From the IMG/VR virus record IMGVR_UViG_3300037517_002612, positions 1-64,000 of that record: a DNA stretch of 64,000 bases. One strand, written 5' to 3'. The position numbers were made by a program, and so were the translations under genes. The DNA comes from a virus. Positions 14,399 to 23,857 of this stretch are shown one piece after another. The notes beneath the pieces were generated by a model. It had not been told where the DNA came from, made no database searches, and saw nothing but the letters and a program-made list of their open reading frames with translations. How positions within the stretch are numbered: position 1 is the first letter of the stretch; each line of letters opens with the position of its first letter.

Positions 14399-15063
14399 CA
14401 GGATACGAACTATCAAGATCATGGTTTGACTGGGCATACGAAAACCCAGACTTAAACACTCCTACTCATACGGCACTATACATGTGGCTTATTGAGAAGT
14501 GGAACCGTTGCGGGCAAAAAGAAAAAATCTCCATAACTACATCCGAAAATATGGAGGCTATTGGAGTAAAATCTCGAAACACCCACTCTAAAATATTGGC
14601 AGATTTAATAGAATATGGATTTATAATTATGGTAGTTCCATCTCGAAATCAGTTCTCCTGTAATGTTATATCGCTTACTCAAAAAATAAGCAAGCAAAAG
14701 GACAGCAAGAGGACAGCTCTTGATCAAGCACTTATACAGCACGAGGACAGCACGAGGACAGCAAGTGTGCAAGCACCTATACTATTAATAAACAAAGAAA
14801 CAAGTAAACAAAGAAACAAAGAAACAATAGATATGCCTGCGATTTTTTATAGACAGTTCGTTCATCTAAAAATAACCCATGATGAAATACAGGAATTAAT
14901 AAAAGCAGGTTATTCTCAAGAACAAATTGACGACACCTTGGACGATATCGAAAACTATAAAAAAAACACAGCTTACAAATCTCTTTACCTTACCGCTAGA
15001 AAATGGTTAAAAAGGGATAAGGATAAAACACAGCCACAAGGAACGCTTAAAATGGTTTACTAA
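14395..15063 (+). CDS. Replication initiator or helicase-loader-like protein
   Basis: A 222-aa protein. Residues 1-95 form a winged-helix-like domain ([20 protein letters not shown], then [16 protein letters not shown]) as in phage replisome organisers. A repetitive hydrophilic linker (about 98-142) is encoded by the iteron-like DNA repeats at 14699-14762. The C-terminal part ([20 protein letters not shown], then [11 protein letters not shown]) is helical. It sits directly before the primase-helicase with overlapping stop and start, as lambda O/P-type or DnaD-like genes do. The role is inferred from layout and domain look. Confidence 0.6.
   Translation: MTGYELSRSWFDWAYENPDLNTPTHTALYMWLIEKWNRCGQKEKISITTSENMEAIGVKSRNTHSKILADLIEYGFIIMVVPSRNQFSCNVISLTQKISKQKDSKRTALDQALIQHEDSTRTASVQAPILLINKETSKQRNKETIDMPAIFYRQFVHLKITHDEIQELIKAGYSQEQIDDTLDDIENYKKNTAYKSLYLTARKWLKRDKDKTQPQGTLKMVY
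14699..14762 (+). repeat. Iteron-like repeats AGGACAGC, possible replication origin
   Basis: Four copies of AGGACAGC at 14699, 14710, 14744 and 14755. Spacings are 11, 34 and 11 bp, close to one, three and one helical turns. Lambda has its origin iterons inside gene O in the same way. Confidence 0.55.
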
Positions 15064-16826
15064 TGATTGTAATTAACCTAGAAGATAAACAGGAGTATGA
15101 TATCGAAGTCCAAAGAGACGGAGAGAACCATATGACTTGTCCGGTTTGTTCCCACACAAGGAAGAAGCAGAAAGAGAAGTGCTTCTCGTTTAATTACAAC
15201 AAGAAGGTAGGAAGATGCAATCACTGTAACGTGGTGCTCGTTGAAAAGAAAGAATTTAAACCGGAGCCTAAATTTAAAAAGCCAGAGTGGAACCCAAAAC
15301 TTGAAATATTATCAGGGGCCGCAGTAAACTGGTTCAGGGATCGCAAAATATCCGCAAGCACATTAATCCACTTCCGAATTACTGAGGGTAAGACTTATAT
15401 GCCACAGGTCCAAAAGGAGAGAAATACCATTCAGTTTAATTACTTCAAAAACGGGGAGCTCATCAACGTCAAATACAGGGACGGCCAGAAAAACTTTAAA
15501 ATGGTATCCGAGGCAGAACTTTGCCTTTATAACATCGACGCAGTTATTAACTCCAAACAGGTTATTATTTGCGAAGGAGAAATGGATGCTCTTTCTTTTC
15601 ACGAAGCAGGATACAGAAACGTAGTATCAGTACCTAATGGGGCTACTATTGGACGCAATAATCTGTCATACCTCGATAATTGTATTGACCTTTTTGAAAA
15701 CGATACGGAGTTTATCCTAGCTACAGATAATGACGTCGCTGGAAATAACCTAAGAGACGAACTCGTAAGAAGACTCGGTGCCGAGAACTGTTATAAGGTT
15801 TCATTCAGGGATTGCAAAGATGCAAACGAATGCCTAGTTAAATACGGACCATCGGCCATCAAGGAAACAATCGACAATAAGAAGCCGTTTCCAGTATCAG
15901 GAATATTCACCGCCCTTGATATATCAGAAGAGATCGACGACTACTTCCATAACGGACTTCCTGTAGGTTGTGAGATAGGCATAGCTGATTTTGACAAACT
16001 ACTAAAGTTCCACCCAGGTTATATAACAGTCATCACTGGAATACCTGGTCATGGAAAATCTGAGTTTACGGACTTTATGATGTCGCTACTAAACATTAAG
16101 CACGATTGGCAGTTTGGAGTCTACTCTCCAGAGAATTACCCACTACAACTTCACTTCAGTAAGTTTGCCGAGAAGCTAATAGGGAAGTCCTTCAGCCGCA
16201 TGAACGAGTTGGAGTTAAGATTAGCCAAGAACTACTTTAACGAAAACTTCTTTTTTATTAAACCAGAGGAGGACAGCAAACTAGACAACATCCTTGAGAA
16301 GGCTAAATACCTTGTTAAAAAGAAAGGAATACGAGGACTTGTTATCGACGCTTGGAACAAGATTGAACATAATTGGGTGGGATCAGAAACGCAGTACATC
16401 AGCAAGGAACTTGATAAACTTGCCATGTTTTGCGAAAGATACGGAGTGCATTTATTCCTAGTGGCTCACCCAACAAAGATACAGAAAGATAAGAACACAG
16501 GATTATACGAGGTGCCAAATCTTTATAACATTAACGGATCTGCCAACTTCTTTAATAAAACCCATAACGGTATCAGTGTTTACCGGAATTTTACTACGAA
16601 ACGTACAGAAATCTACGTCCAAAAAGTAAAATTCAAACACTGGGGAGAACCTGGACAAGTAGAACTTGAATGGGATTGGACCAACGGCAGGTATTACCGC
16701 TACACACCAGACTCCTCTAATTGGATAACCAACCAAACGCAGCAATCAGAATTACATATACCACAAAAATTAACACCTTTAAACCAATTAATAGTCCCAA
16801 CAGGGGACGAAGATATCCCGTTCTAA
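15063..16826 (+). CDS. Primase-helicase (T7 gp4-like)
   Basis: A 587-aa protein with the full T7-type plan: a zinc finger with CPVC (Cys26, Cys29) and CNHC (Cys52, Cys55); a Toprim domain with EGEMDALSFHEAG near residue 171 and ATDNDVAG near 220; and a RecA-like helicase with Walker A GIPGHGKSEF near 326, a Walker B-like GLVIDAWNK, and HLFLVAHPTK. It synthesises primers and unwinds DNA at the fork. The C-terminus is GDEDIPF, an acidic-aromatic tail like that of bacterial SSB, probably a docking peptide. The start overlaps the upstream stop. Confidence 0.93.
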   Translation: MIVINLEDKQEYDIEVQRDGENHMTCPVCSHTRKKQKEKCFSFNYNKKVGRCNHCNVVLVEKKEFKPEPKFKKPEWNPKLEILSGAAVNWFRDRKISASTLIHFRITEGKTYMPQVQKERNTIQFNYFKNGELINVKYRDGQKNFKMVSEAELCLYNIDAVINSKQVIICEGEMDALSFHEAGYRNVVSVPNGATIGRNNLSYLDNCIDLFENDTEFILATDNDVAGNNLRDELVRRLGAENCYKVSFRDCKDANECLVKYGPSAIKETIDNKKPFPVSGIFTALDISEEIDDYFHNGLPVGCEIGIADFDKLLKFHPGYITVITGIPGHGKSEFTDFMMSLLNIKHDWQFGVYSPENYPLQLHFSKFAEKLIGKSFSRMNELELRLAKNYFNENFFFIKPEEDSKLDNILEKAKYLVKKKGIRGLVIDAWNKIEHNWVGSETQYISKELDKLAMFCERYGVHLFLVAHPTKIQKDKNTGLYEVPNLYNINGSANFFNKTHNGISVYRNFTTKRTEIYVQKVKFKHWGEPGQVELEWDWTNGRYYRYTPDSSNWITNQTQQSELHIPQKLTPLNQLIVPTGDEDIPF

Positions 16827-16829
16827 ATT

Positions 16830-17105
16830 ATGGCAAAACAAAACTTAGCAAAAAAAGTAGTCCTTATGTACGAAGGTAAACCGGTTAAAGCCCTCATAAT
16901 TGAGCCCAACCATCAGTACTACAGAATCCACGTACCAACTCATAAAGTGGAACAAATAGAACTCCAATACGATATGACGGCTGTAAACTTTGATACAGAA
17001 TATCACTACCTTCAGGCACTATCATCAGAAAAAGCCCTTGAAAAATTTATTAAATTTCAGAAAAATGAAGCCAATAAGCAATCACGTACTAATAAAGTTA
17101 ACTAA
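16830..17105 (+). CDS. Hypothetical protein
   Basis: A 91-aa basic protein (MAKQNLAKKVVLMYEGKPVK, with a beta-rich middle and a helical Lys-rich end). No family recognised. It begins 3 bases after the primase-helicase stop, and its last 41 bases overlap the start of the double Cpn10-like gene. Confidence 0.6.
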   Translation: MAKQNLAKKVVLMYEGKPVKALIIEPNHQYYRIHVPTHKVEQIELQYDMTAVNFDTEYHYLQALSSEKALEKFIKFQKNEANKQSRTNKVN

Positions 17106-17805
17106 GAAAACCGACGAGCTCCAACTTCCAGGAGTAGGAACACTTGCCCTTGAGACTATCTTCAATGAGGAGCAGCATCAAAGACTCGTGGGTGAGGTTA
17201 TTACGGTCCCAGAGAAATTGACGTTTATTAAAATGGATCACGGTAATATGCCATGGGAAACAGAGATGGAGATTTTAGTAGGAGACGAAGTTATCTTGAG
17301 AAGAACCGATGTTTCAGTTTCTCGGTTTGAGGGAAAGTCTTTCGAATCAGAAGGCCACTTGTACGTGCACGTTCCTTATCACGCTGTTATTCTTTCGAAG
17401 AGAAGGCTTAAATATAGTAACTTTCCTCATGGTGATATATTAGAACTTGACGGAGAAAACTACGTTGTTACAATGCTAAACGGCTACATGCTAGTTCAAC
17501 AGGACGACATAGACTTCCAAACAGAATTCTACATCCCAGGAAACATAAAGAACCCAAAAGCCGAAACCGGAATAATTGCGTTTATAGGAAAACCAAACAC
17601 AGCCTATCACCCTCAATTTATTTCAGCAGGATTTGAATACGGATCACAACTCCCCGACACCCGCTTTGATTTAAAGGTAGGAGATAGAGTAGCCTTCATT
17701 AAACACGCATCCGTAGACTTAGAATACGATATACACAGAACCTTTAACGGACAAGGAAATCACTACGTTAGAATGCAGAGAAATAAGATATTGGCAAAAC
17801 TGTAA
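17065..17805 (+). CDS. Two-domain Cpn10 (GroES)-like protein
   Basis: A 246-aa protein from ATG 17065. Both halves read like co-chaperonin 10. The first half has KPISNHVLIKLTKKTDE, a long loop (LPGVGTLALETIFNEEQ), then VGEVITVP and VGDEVILRR. The second has GYMLVQQDDIDFQTEFYIPG, then ETGIIAFIG, KVGDRVAFI and a closing RMQRNKILA. A fused double GroES would cap a chaperonin ring with fewer chains. The gene lies directly before the terminase and head genes, while GroEL and a normal GroES are 34 kb away, so it may serve head-protein folding. The domain calls are by pattern only and need a profile search. The start is internal to a longer frame but has the typical Cpn10 N-terminus. Confidence 0.6.
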   Translation: MKPISNHVLIKLTKKTDELQLPGVGTLALETIFNEEQHQRLVGEVITVPEKLTFIKMDHGNMPWETEMEILVGDEVILRRTDVSVSRFEGKSFESEGHLYVHVPYHAVILSKRRLKYSNFPHGDILELDGENYVVTMLNGYMLVQQDDIDFQTEFYIPGNIKNPKAETGIIAFIGKPNTAYHPQFISAGFEYGSQLPDTRFDLKVGDRVAFIKHASVDLEYDIHRTFNGQGNHYVRMQRNKILAKL

Positions 17806-17810
17806 AGTGT

Positions 17811-17818
17811 TATATTTG
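17811..17818 (+). promoter_or_regulatory. Promoter -7 box TATATTTG before terminase
   Basis: An exact TAnnTTTG box 6 bases before ATG 17825, so the terminase mRNA would be nearly leaderless. Confidence 0.65.
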
Positions 17819-17824
17819 TAAAAT

Positions 17825-20263
17825 ATGCAGTATAAGTACGAGAAACCAGATACACACTTTTTCATTAACGTAGACGAGGATCTTACCCCAATACGCATTG
17901 ACATAAATAAAACTATAAAGCAGATTTATAAGTTTTGGCATCCGAACGCGAAAGACTGCCCAATATTAAAACCACCTCCAGAGAAGATTGCCAACTACGG
18001 ACTAGACCCCAAAGATCAATATTTCGAAAGACGAGAAATACCAGCAAAACTTAAAAAGCTCCAGAAAGAAAAAGATGGAAGAGCAGATGAAATCTGGAGA
18101 GTACTTACCGCCCACAAAGAAAACTGGGCAGAGGAAATAGAGTTTATCAAAAGAGAATGGTTCCATTGCCTATACGGATACTGGGTATATATCAAAGGAA
18201 AACCTACCTGGATATCACCATGGCACTACCAATACCTTAACTATTCTACAGGTAGCTATACAGTCACCGACCGGAAGACAGGAAAGAAAGTTCAAAGTAT
18301 GTTTGGTGAGTACAGGGATAAGGACAGACGCAAGGATATTGCGTACACCTACCTATACACCACAACAGAAACATTCGCCAACATAAACAAGGAAGGAAAC
18401 GCTATCCCAGAAGAAGACGGTAGCTACGAAATGATTGACACAGGACGTCTACTTTTTTTCGGAGTCATTAACCCTAAAACACGACGAGAAGGGGAAACAG
18501 GTAAAAGCCTTTCAAAACTTCACTTCACCTCAATAGTAGTGGCCGGGCCACAAGCATATTCTTCAATGTGCGCAAACCACGAGTCAACAGTAAAAGGACA
18601 CTGGAACTCTAAATTTGTACCCATGTGGAGACGTATGGCTTTTTTCTTTAAGCCGATTAATGACGTTACAACAAGACCAAAAACAGAAATTACATATAAG
18701 TCTCCAGCAGCTAAACAAAACTCTAAAAACTTTAACTCAAACGTATCAGTAGAGTCCACAGAGCTTGACTCCACGGTAGACTTCTCACCAGTAGTAAGCA
18801 GACACTACTATGACCACAATAAAATCACAGGAATAATATTACTTGATGAGGAAGCAAAGACAGACCTTATTGACGTTTACGATGAATGGAACCTTGTTAA
18901 ACCAGCAATGGCACAGGGAGCAGAATCGGAAAGGAACAGATACGCATTCTCCTTGCATCCCTCTACAGTAGAAGATATGGAAGGAGGAGCCGGAGCAAAC
19001 TTTAAAAGGATGTGCGACGCATCTAACTTCTACCAACGAGGCTTAAAATCTGGACAGACAAAATCCGGACTAGCATTAATCTACATGCCATCATGGGACG
19101 GACTTGAAAACTTCATTGGACCATATGGAGAGTCTATTATCGACGACCCAACCCCCGAACAACAGGCATTCACGAAATGGGACATCGGGGCCAAAGAATA
19201 TATTAACAGTAAAATTGCCGAGTACGAGGCAAACCCCATAATCGAAAACCTTAGAAAACTTGCTCAGTTCAAAAGACAGAACCCACCATGTTACGCAGAT
19301 ATCTGGAGATCCATTGCCGGAGAGATAGGATTTAACATTAAAAAGATTGACTTAAGAACCGATCAGTTAAGAAGGATGTTGTCATTGGAACAAGACCCAC
19401 GGGAGCAAGGAGACTTCGTTTGGATCATCGACGGATACCCACCACTCACCGCAGAGAAGTTTTGGAACCTAAGATTACAGGACTACTTCCTGCCAAAGGC
19501 ACACGTTGAATGGAAACCGTCCACTTCAGGTAGGTTTTTCCTAAGTAAAAAGTTAGCAGAAGGTTCACACAATCGCGTCCAATATAATAGAGACCTAGAA
19601 ACATGGGAGGTAATAGATGACGTCTACCACGCATCTGCCGACCCAGTTACTTACCAAACAAAAAACCAAGCCAAACAAAGAGAGGATAAAGCAGCAGCCT
19701 CCTTCGCATCAGGAGCCGTCCTTTATCCAGCCCAAAACGATGACCTTGAAAAACCCGTAAGCGAATGGCAGAGCCACAAAATAGTTTGCACCTACAAAAA
19801 CAAACCACAGCTTGACGATATCTATATGGAAGAGATGCTTATGATGTGCCGGTACTTTGGTTGCAAAATGTTTCCCGAAACAAACATTAACTCAGTAGTT
19901 AAGCACTTTGAGAACAGAGGCTACGGAGGCTTATTAAGATACGCATGGTTAGCAGATAAGGGAAAGTACAGAGATACACCAGGCTTCCACACAGGAGGAC
20001 AGCAATCAAAGGATGAACTTATATCCGAAGTGCGCGACTACATCGAATACTACGCATTAAACGAAAACCATATTGAGGTTCTTGACGAATGTAGAAAGAT
20101 GAAGTCCAAAGAGGATATGACTAAACTCGACTTATTTGTTTCCGTTGCAGGTGCATTATTGTCTTATAAGTACCGCCCAATGGTTCTTTCAGAAAAAAGA
20201 ATGAGCAAGGAAGACGAAGATGAAGAGTTTAATCCTGAAGACTTTTGGGGTAAACAAAGATAA
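17825..20263 (+). CDS. terL: Terminase large subunit
   Basis: An 812-aa packaging motor. The ATPase domain has a P-loop-like RREGETGKSLSKL near residue 222 and a Walker B-like GIILLDEEAK near 340. The C-terminal nuclease half contains candidate acidic metal ligands (SADPVTY near 600; DDIYMEEM near 675). It is long for TerL (usually 450-700 aa), with an extra N-terminal region. It is followed by the portal gene, as in most tailed phages. The identification rests on motifs and on the terminase-portal-scaffold-capsid order. Confidence 0.85.
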   Translation: MQYKYEKPDTHFFINVDEDLTPIRIDINKTIKQIYKFWHPNAKDCPILKPPPEKIANYGLDPKDQYFERREIPAKLKKLQKEKDGRADEIWRVLTAHKENWAEEIEFIKREWFHCLYGYWVYIKGKPTWISPWHYQYLNYSTGSYTVTDRKTGKKVQSMFGEYRDKDRRKDIAYTYLYTTTETFANINKEGNAIPEEDGSYEMIDTGRLLFFGVINPKTRREGETGKSLSKLHFTSIVVAGPQAYSSMCANHESTVKGHWNSKFVPMWRRMAFFFKPINDVTTRPKTEITYKSPAAKQNSKNFNSNVSVESTELDSTVDFSPVVSRHYYDHNKITGIILLDEEAKTDLIDVYDEWNLVKPAMAQGAESERNRYAFSLHPSTVEDMEGGAGANFKRMCDASNFYQRGLKSGQTKSGLALIYMPSWDGLENFIGPYGESIIDDPTPEQQAFTKWDIGAKEYINSKIAEYEANPIIENLRKLAQFKRQNPPCYADIWRSIAGEIGFNIKKIDLRTDQLRRMLSLEQDPREQGDFVWIIDGYPPLTAEKFWNLRLQDYFLPKAHVEWKPSTSGRFFLSKKLAEGSHNRVQYNRDLETWEVIDDVYHASADPVTYQTKNQAKQREDKAAASFASGAVLYPAQNDDLEKPVSEWQSHKIVCTYKNKPQLDDIYMEEMLMMCRYFGCKMFPETNINSVVKHFENRGYGGLLRYAWLADKGKYRDTPGFHTGGQQSKDELISEVRDYIEYYALNENHIEVLDECRKMKSKEDMTKLDLFVSVAGALLSYKYRPMVLSEKRMSKEDEDEEFNPEDFWGKQR

Positions 20264-20268
20264 TTTAT

Positions 20269-20276
20269 TAGTTTTG
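20269..20276 (+). promoter_or_regulatory. Promoter -7 box TAGTTTTG before portal
   Basis: A TAnnTTTG match 18 bases before ATG 20295, in the short gap after the terminase gene. Confidence 0.5.
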
Positions 20277-20294
20277 TAGGAAATAGCTTCTTAC

Positions 20295-22679
20295 ATGGCA
20301 ACTAAATCAAAACTTTTTGCAGGGGACAAATACGAAAATAAAGGCTCTAACCTATTTCCTTCCGACGATATATCTCCAATGTCCAAAAGAAAAGGAGACT
20401 CTGCAAAACAATTTGCGCTGCAGTTTGCCAAAGCTTTCTACTCTGGATGGGGAACCGGCATATTTGCCTACTCAAGGTTCTCAGAAAGAGATCAGCTTAT
20501 TCAACTAAGAAACTATTCAAGAGGCCGACAAGCAGAGGAAATCTACCAAGAGTTTATATACGGACGCAACGACCAGAACGAGATTATTAAGAAGGGATAC
20601 ATGAACGTTAACTGGGATATCCTGAAAATTGCGTTGCAATACAAAGATGGGTTCATCAGTAAACTTAACGAATGGGACTACGATCCGGTTATTTCCTCTC
20701 AAGACCAATACGCAAGGGACGAGAGAAAAGAACGTATGATGGTAGACTACGTTAAGAACAAAATGAAAGGCATCTTCCAGGCAAACCCAGGCATGGACGA
20801 AAACACCATGGCCCCAGACTCTATAGCGGAATTCGAAATCCTTGAGCAAATGGGAGTCTATAAGAACAAAGCAGAATACGCTTGGGAGAAATATATAAAC
20901 AACGTATTTAATGGCTTTAACCGTTGGGACCTTAAATTAAAGAACAAACTCCTTGACGATATCTTTACCCTTGGAAGACTTTGCGTTCGCGACTATGTGG
21001 ATCCAGAAACTCAAACCGTAAAGACACAATACATTGACCCCCTTAACCTTATCATAAGACTCACCACAGACGGAGAGGTAATCGACGGAGGTTTCATTGA
21101 CCTTATGACCGTTCAAGATCTGAAGAAAGCATCAGGACTCCCAGAAGAAGAATTATTTGCTATTGCCCAAAACGCTTGCGGGTGGTATGGTAATCCGGAT
21201 AAATCGCGTTGGAACTACGGAACATCCTACGAAGCCTACCTACAGCAAAACGCAGTTTCCAGAGGGAGTCTTGGCAATTGCGAGTGGTACGCATTTAGAG
21301 TACCCGTTCTTAAATGTGAATACAGATCAGTAGACACAGAATACTACACCGAACAACAAACCCAAAATGGAACAAAATATTCAAGAGGGAAATATGGTAA
21401 AACCTTTACCAAATCCCCAACTAGAAAAACAATTAAAAAAGACACAATCAATTATTATACCTGCTCATGGATCGTTGGAACGGACTATTGTTATGACTAC
21501 GGTTTACAATACGACATGCCAAGAACCGAGAGAGCAGAAGCAAGATGCTCATTCCACTACTACCAAATGGACGATCCATCCATAGTAGAAAGATGCAAAC
21601 CAGTATTCGATAACGTACAATTAGCATGGTTAAATTTCCAAAATGGTATTGCCAAGTCAAGGCCAGACGGAAACCTATATGATCTTTCAGCCCTCGTAAA
21701 CGCAAACGTAGGGGATAAGATTAAACCATACGATATAATTAAAGGTATAAACGAAACAGGTTCCGGATTCTGGAACTCAATGAATAAGAGGAAAGACCGA
21801 CCTGTACAAGCACCAAACTCAGGACCACCCGTAATCCCAATGAAAGGCGGTTACCAAGGAGCATTAGAAGACTTCGTTGGAGCATGGAACTCAATGAGTA
21901 TGATGCTATCGAGTTTGTCAGGAATGAACCCTAGCTTCATAGGATCAAGCACCGGACTACCAGAAGGAGCAAGAGTAAATGAAGGCCAAATGGCAGCAAG
22001 TGTATCATTGCTTAAACCAAAGATAGACGCATATTTCTTCGTTAAATCAAGTTGTGCACTAAACATCCTATTAAGAGGACAAGTAATATTTAGACATAAC
22101 GACAAGATCAGTGAAGAATATAAAAACATCCTTGGCCCAGATATCGTACAAATTTTAAAGACAGCCAGCGAAAAGAACTATTCTCAGTACGGATTAAAGA
22201 TGACGTTGAGAATAAGCGGAGCCCTAAAAGAAGATGTAAAAGGAGCCGCAGTAGCAGCATTACAAGCAGGAAGAAATGGACAACCTGGACTTACATTCAT
22301 GGAGTACTTCAAAATTCTTGACATGCTAGAAAGCAACGTCGAGATAAAATATATCCAAGGTTTCATGCAAAGGCTAATCGACAAGAGAGAAGGCCAAATG
22401 CAAAAAATGCAACAGGAAAACGCAGACAATCAGAATAAAGGACTTATGCAACTTGAGCAACAAAAGGCAGCAGGTCAAATGGAATTACTGAAGTTTACTA
22501 CGGATCTTGAAATACAAAAAGGAGTTATACTAGAAGCCGCAAAAGCCTATTACGCAATAGAACAAATGAAAGAGCAAGGCAACCAAGACATCACCGGAAG
22601 TTCACTTGATTTGATTATGCAAACGGCAATGCAACAGTATGCTTCGACAATGGCTCCTCAAACACAAGGACAAGCATAA
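20295..22679 (+). CDS. Portal protein
   Basis: A 794-aa protein following TerL, of the large portal type found in Bacteroidota podoviruses. It has an N-terminal linker, a wing and stem region (about residues 90-330), and a clip/crown part with LSGMNPSFIGSSTGLPEGAR near 550, a typical portal hydrophobic/Gly stretch. The C-terminal part is Gln-rich and helical (KMQQENADNQNKGLMQLE and LIMQTAMQQYAST), the likely barrel or crown. It forms the dodecameric DNA gate of the head. Confidence 0.82.
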   Translation: MATKSKLFAGDKYENKGSNLFPSDDISPMSKRKGDSAKQFALQFAKAFYSGWGTGIFAYSRFSERDQLIQLRNYSRGRQAEEIYQEFIYGRNDQNEIIKKGYMNVNWDILKIALQYKDGFISKLNEWDYDPVISSQDQYARDERKERMMVDYVKNKMKGIFQANPGMDENTMAPDSIAEFEILEQMGVYKNKAEYAWEKYINNVFNGFNRWDLKLKNKLLDDIFTLGRLCVRDYVDPETQTVKTQYIDPLNLIIRLTTDGEVIDGGFIDLMTVQDLKKASGLPEEELFAIAQNACGWYGNPDKSRWNYGTSYEAYLQQNAVSRGSLGNCEWYAFRVPVLKCEYRSVDTEYYTEQQTQNGTKYSRGKYGKTFTKSPTRKTIKKDTINYYTCSWIVGTDYCYDYGLQYDMPRTERAEARCSFHYYQMDDPSIVERCKPVFDNVQLAWLNFQNGIAKSRPDGNLYDLSALVNANVGDKIKPYDIIKGINETGSGFWNSMNKRKDRPVQAPNSGPPVIPMKGGYQGALEDFVGAWNSMSMMLSSLSGMNPSFIGSSTGLPEGARVNEGQMAASVSLLKPKIDAYFFVKSSCALNILLRGQVIFRHNDKISEEYKNILGPDIVQILKTASEKNYSQYGLKMTLRISGALKEDVKGAAVAALQAGRNGQPGLTFMEYFKILDMLESNVEIKYIQGFMQRLIDKREGQMQKMQQENADNQNKGLMQLEQQKAAGQMELLKFTTDLEIQKGVILEAAKAYYAIEQMKEQGNQDITGSSLDLIMQTAMQQYASTMAPQTQGQA

Positions 22680-22702
22680 TTTTTTTATTTGAATATTTCT
22701 AT

Positions 22703-22710
22703 TATTTTTG
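22703..22710 (+). promoter_or_regulatory. Promoter -7 box TATTTTTG
   Basis: A TAnnTTTG match 18 bases before ATG 22728, at the start of the scaffold-capsid pair. Confidence 0.5.
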
Positions 22711-22727
22711 CTTAAAACTAAGTAATT

Positions 22728-23798
22728 ATGGCAGAAGAATTAACAGAAGAAGAAGTTATTGCGAAATTTAACGCAGGTGAAAAATTTGAGGAAGTTATCA
22801 ACAAAGATGATCCATCAAAAACAACCCCAGCTACTCCAACCGACACACCCGTAGAACCAGAAAAAACATACTGGGAACAGAAGGGTTTTGCCTCTCAAGA
22901 AGAACTTGATACCTATATTGAATCAAGGAGACACGGAGTAGAACCGGAGTATAAAAGCCAATATGCAAAAGAGCTTGATACCTTCGCAAAGGTTACCGGA
23001 AAAGACGATCCAGAAACCTTCCAGTTCTATAAGAATACCGAGGTAAAAGACACCATGGAACCGATGGATTATATTGATCTATTGGTAAAAGATCACGTTC
23101 TTAAAAACCCTGAGTTTAAAGGGGATGAAGATATTATCAAGGATCGTTTTATTAAACAATATCTAGTAGATATGGACCCTACAGACGAGGCCCTTACCAA
23201 GGAAGATTTGTTTGACAAGAAAATGAAAACCATCGAGCTTAAAAAATCAGCAGAAACGGTTGTCAACGAGATCAAAGAAATTAAAACCAAGATTGCAAAT
23301 AATGGTGTCACCCCAGAAGAAATAGCTGAAAGACAATCTAAGATTGAACAGTCTAAAACTAAATGGAACGACGAACTTAATAAAGCAGCAGAGAACTTTA
23401 AGGTCGATATTTTTGACGAGGCAAAAAATAAAGAAGGCAAATTCGAATTTCTTCAAACAGATAAGGATGAGCCAGTTGTCTTAAAAAGTTTTACCTTTGG
23501 TGACGAGGAAAAAGAATTCTACAAAAGTTCCCTAGGTGGAGTAATTAACCAAATGGGGTATCCTGAACCAGATAGTGAGAACGCGAAAATGGCTCAGAAA
23601 ATTGCAGAAATGGCAACGTTCTATGAATTTAGAGGAAGGCTGATTAAAGAAGTGATAGCACAGACAAAATCATCCCTAATCAAAGAAGATAAGATCGAGG
23701 CCGATAACCCCTCAAAATTGAAAATTGCAGCTAGCACTGATAATCCAGAAGGCATATTGTCGGAGGAAGAAGCGGTGAAAAGAGCAATGAACGGATAG
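22728..23798 (+). CDS. Scaffolding-like protein
   Basis: A 356-aa, strongly charged, mostly helical protein (MAEELTEEEVIAKFNAGEKF; coiled-coil-like middle with ETVVNEIKEIKTKI and ERQSKIEQSKTKW). It lies directly before the major capsid gene. Position, acidic N-terminus and coiled coil are the usual features of phage scaffolds, which guide capsid assembly and are then lost. No protease motif seen. Confidence 0.7.
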   Translation: MAEELTEEEVIAKFNAGEKFEEVINKDDPSKTTPATPTDTPVEPEKTYWEQKGFASQEELDTYIESRRHGVEPEYKSQYAKELDTFAKVTGKDDPETFQFYKNTEVKDTMEPMDYIDLLVKDHVLKNPEFKGDEDIIKDRFIKQYLVDMDPTDEALTKEDLFDKKMKTIELKKSAETVVNEIKEIKTKIANNGVTPEEIAERQSKIEQSKTKWNDELNKAAENFKVDIFDEAKNKEGKFEFLQTDKDEPVVLKSFTFGDEEKEFYKSSLGGVINQMGYPEPDSENAKMAQKIAEMATFYEFRGRLIKEVIAQTKSSLIKEDKIEADNPSKLKIAASTDNPEGILSEEEAVKRAMNG

Positions 23799-23857
23799 TG
23801 AAAAGCAGTTAAAGGGCTATGGGAAATTAAATATAAACCCCATAAAACTTAAAGACA

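Noticed and set aside
18328-18346. GACGCA and TGCGTA arms 7 bp apart in terL
   Set aside because: Spacer is 7 bp and one arm is off consensus; may be chance.
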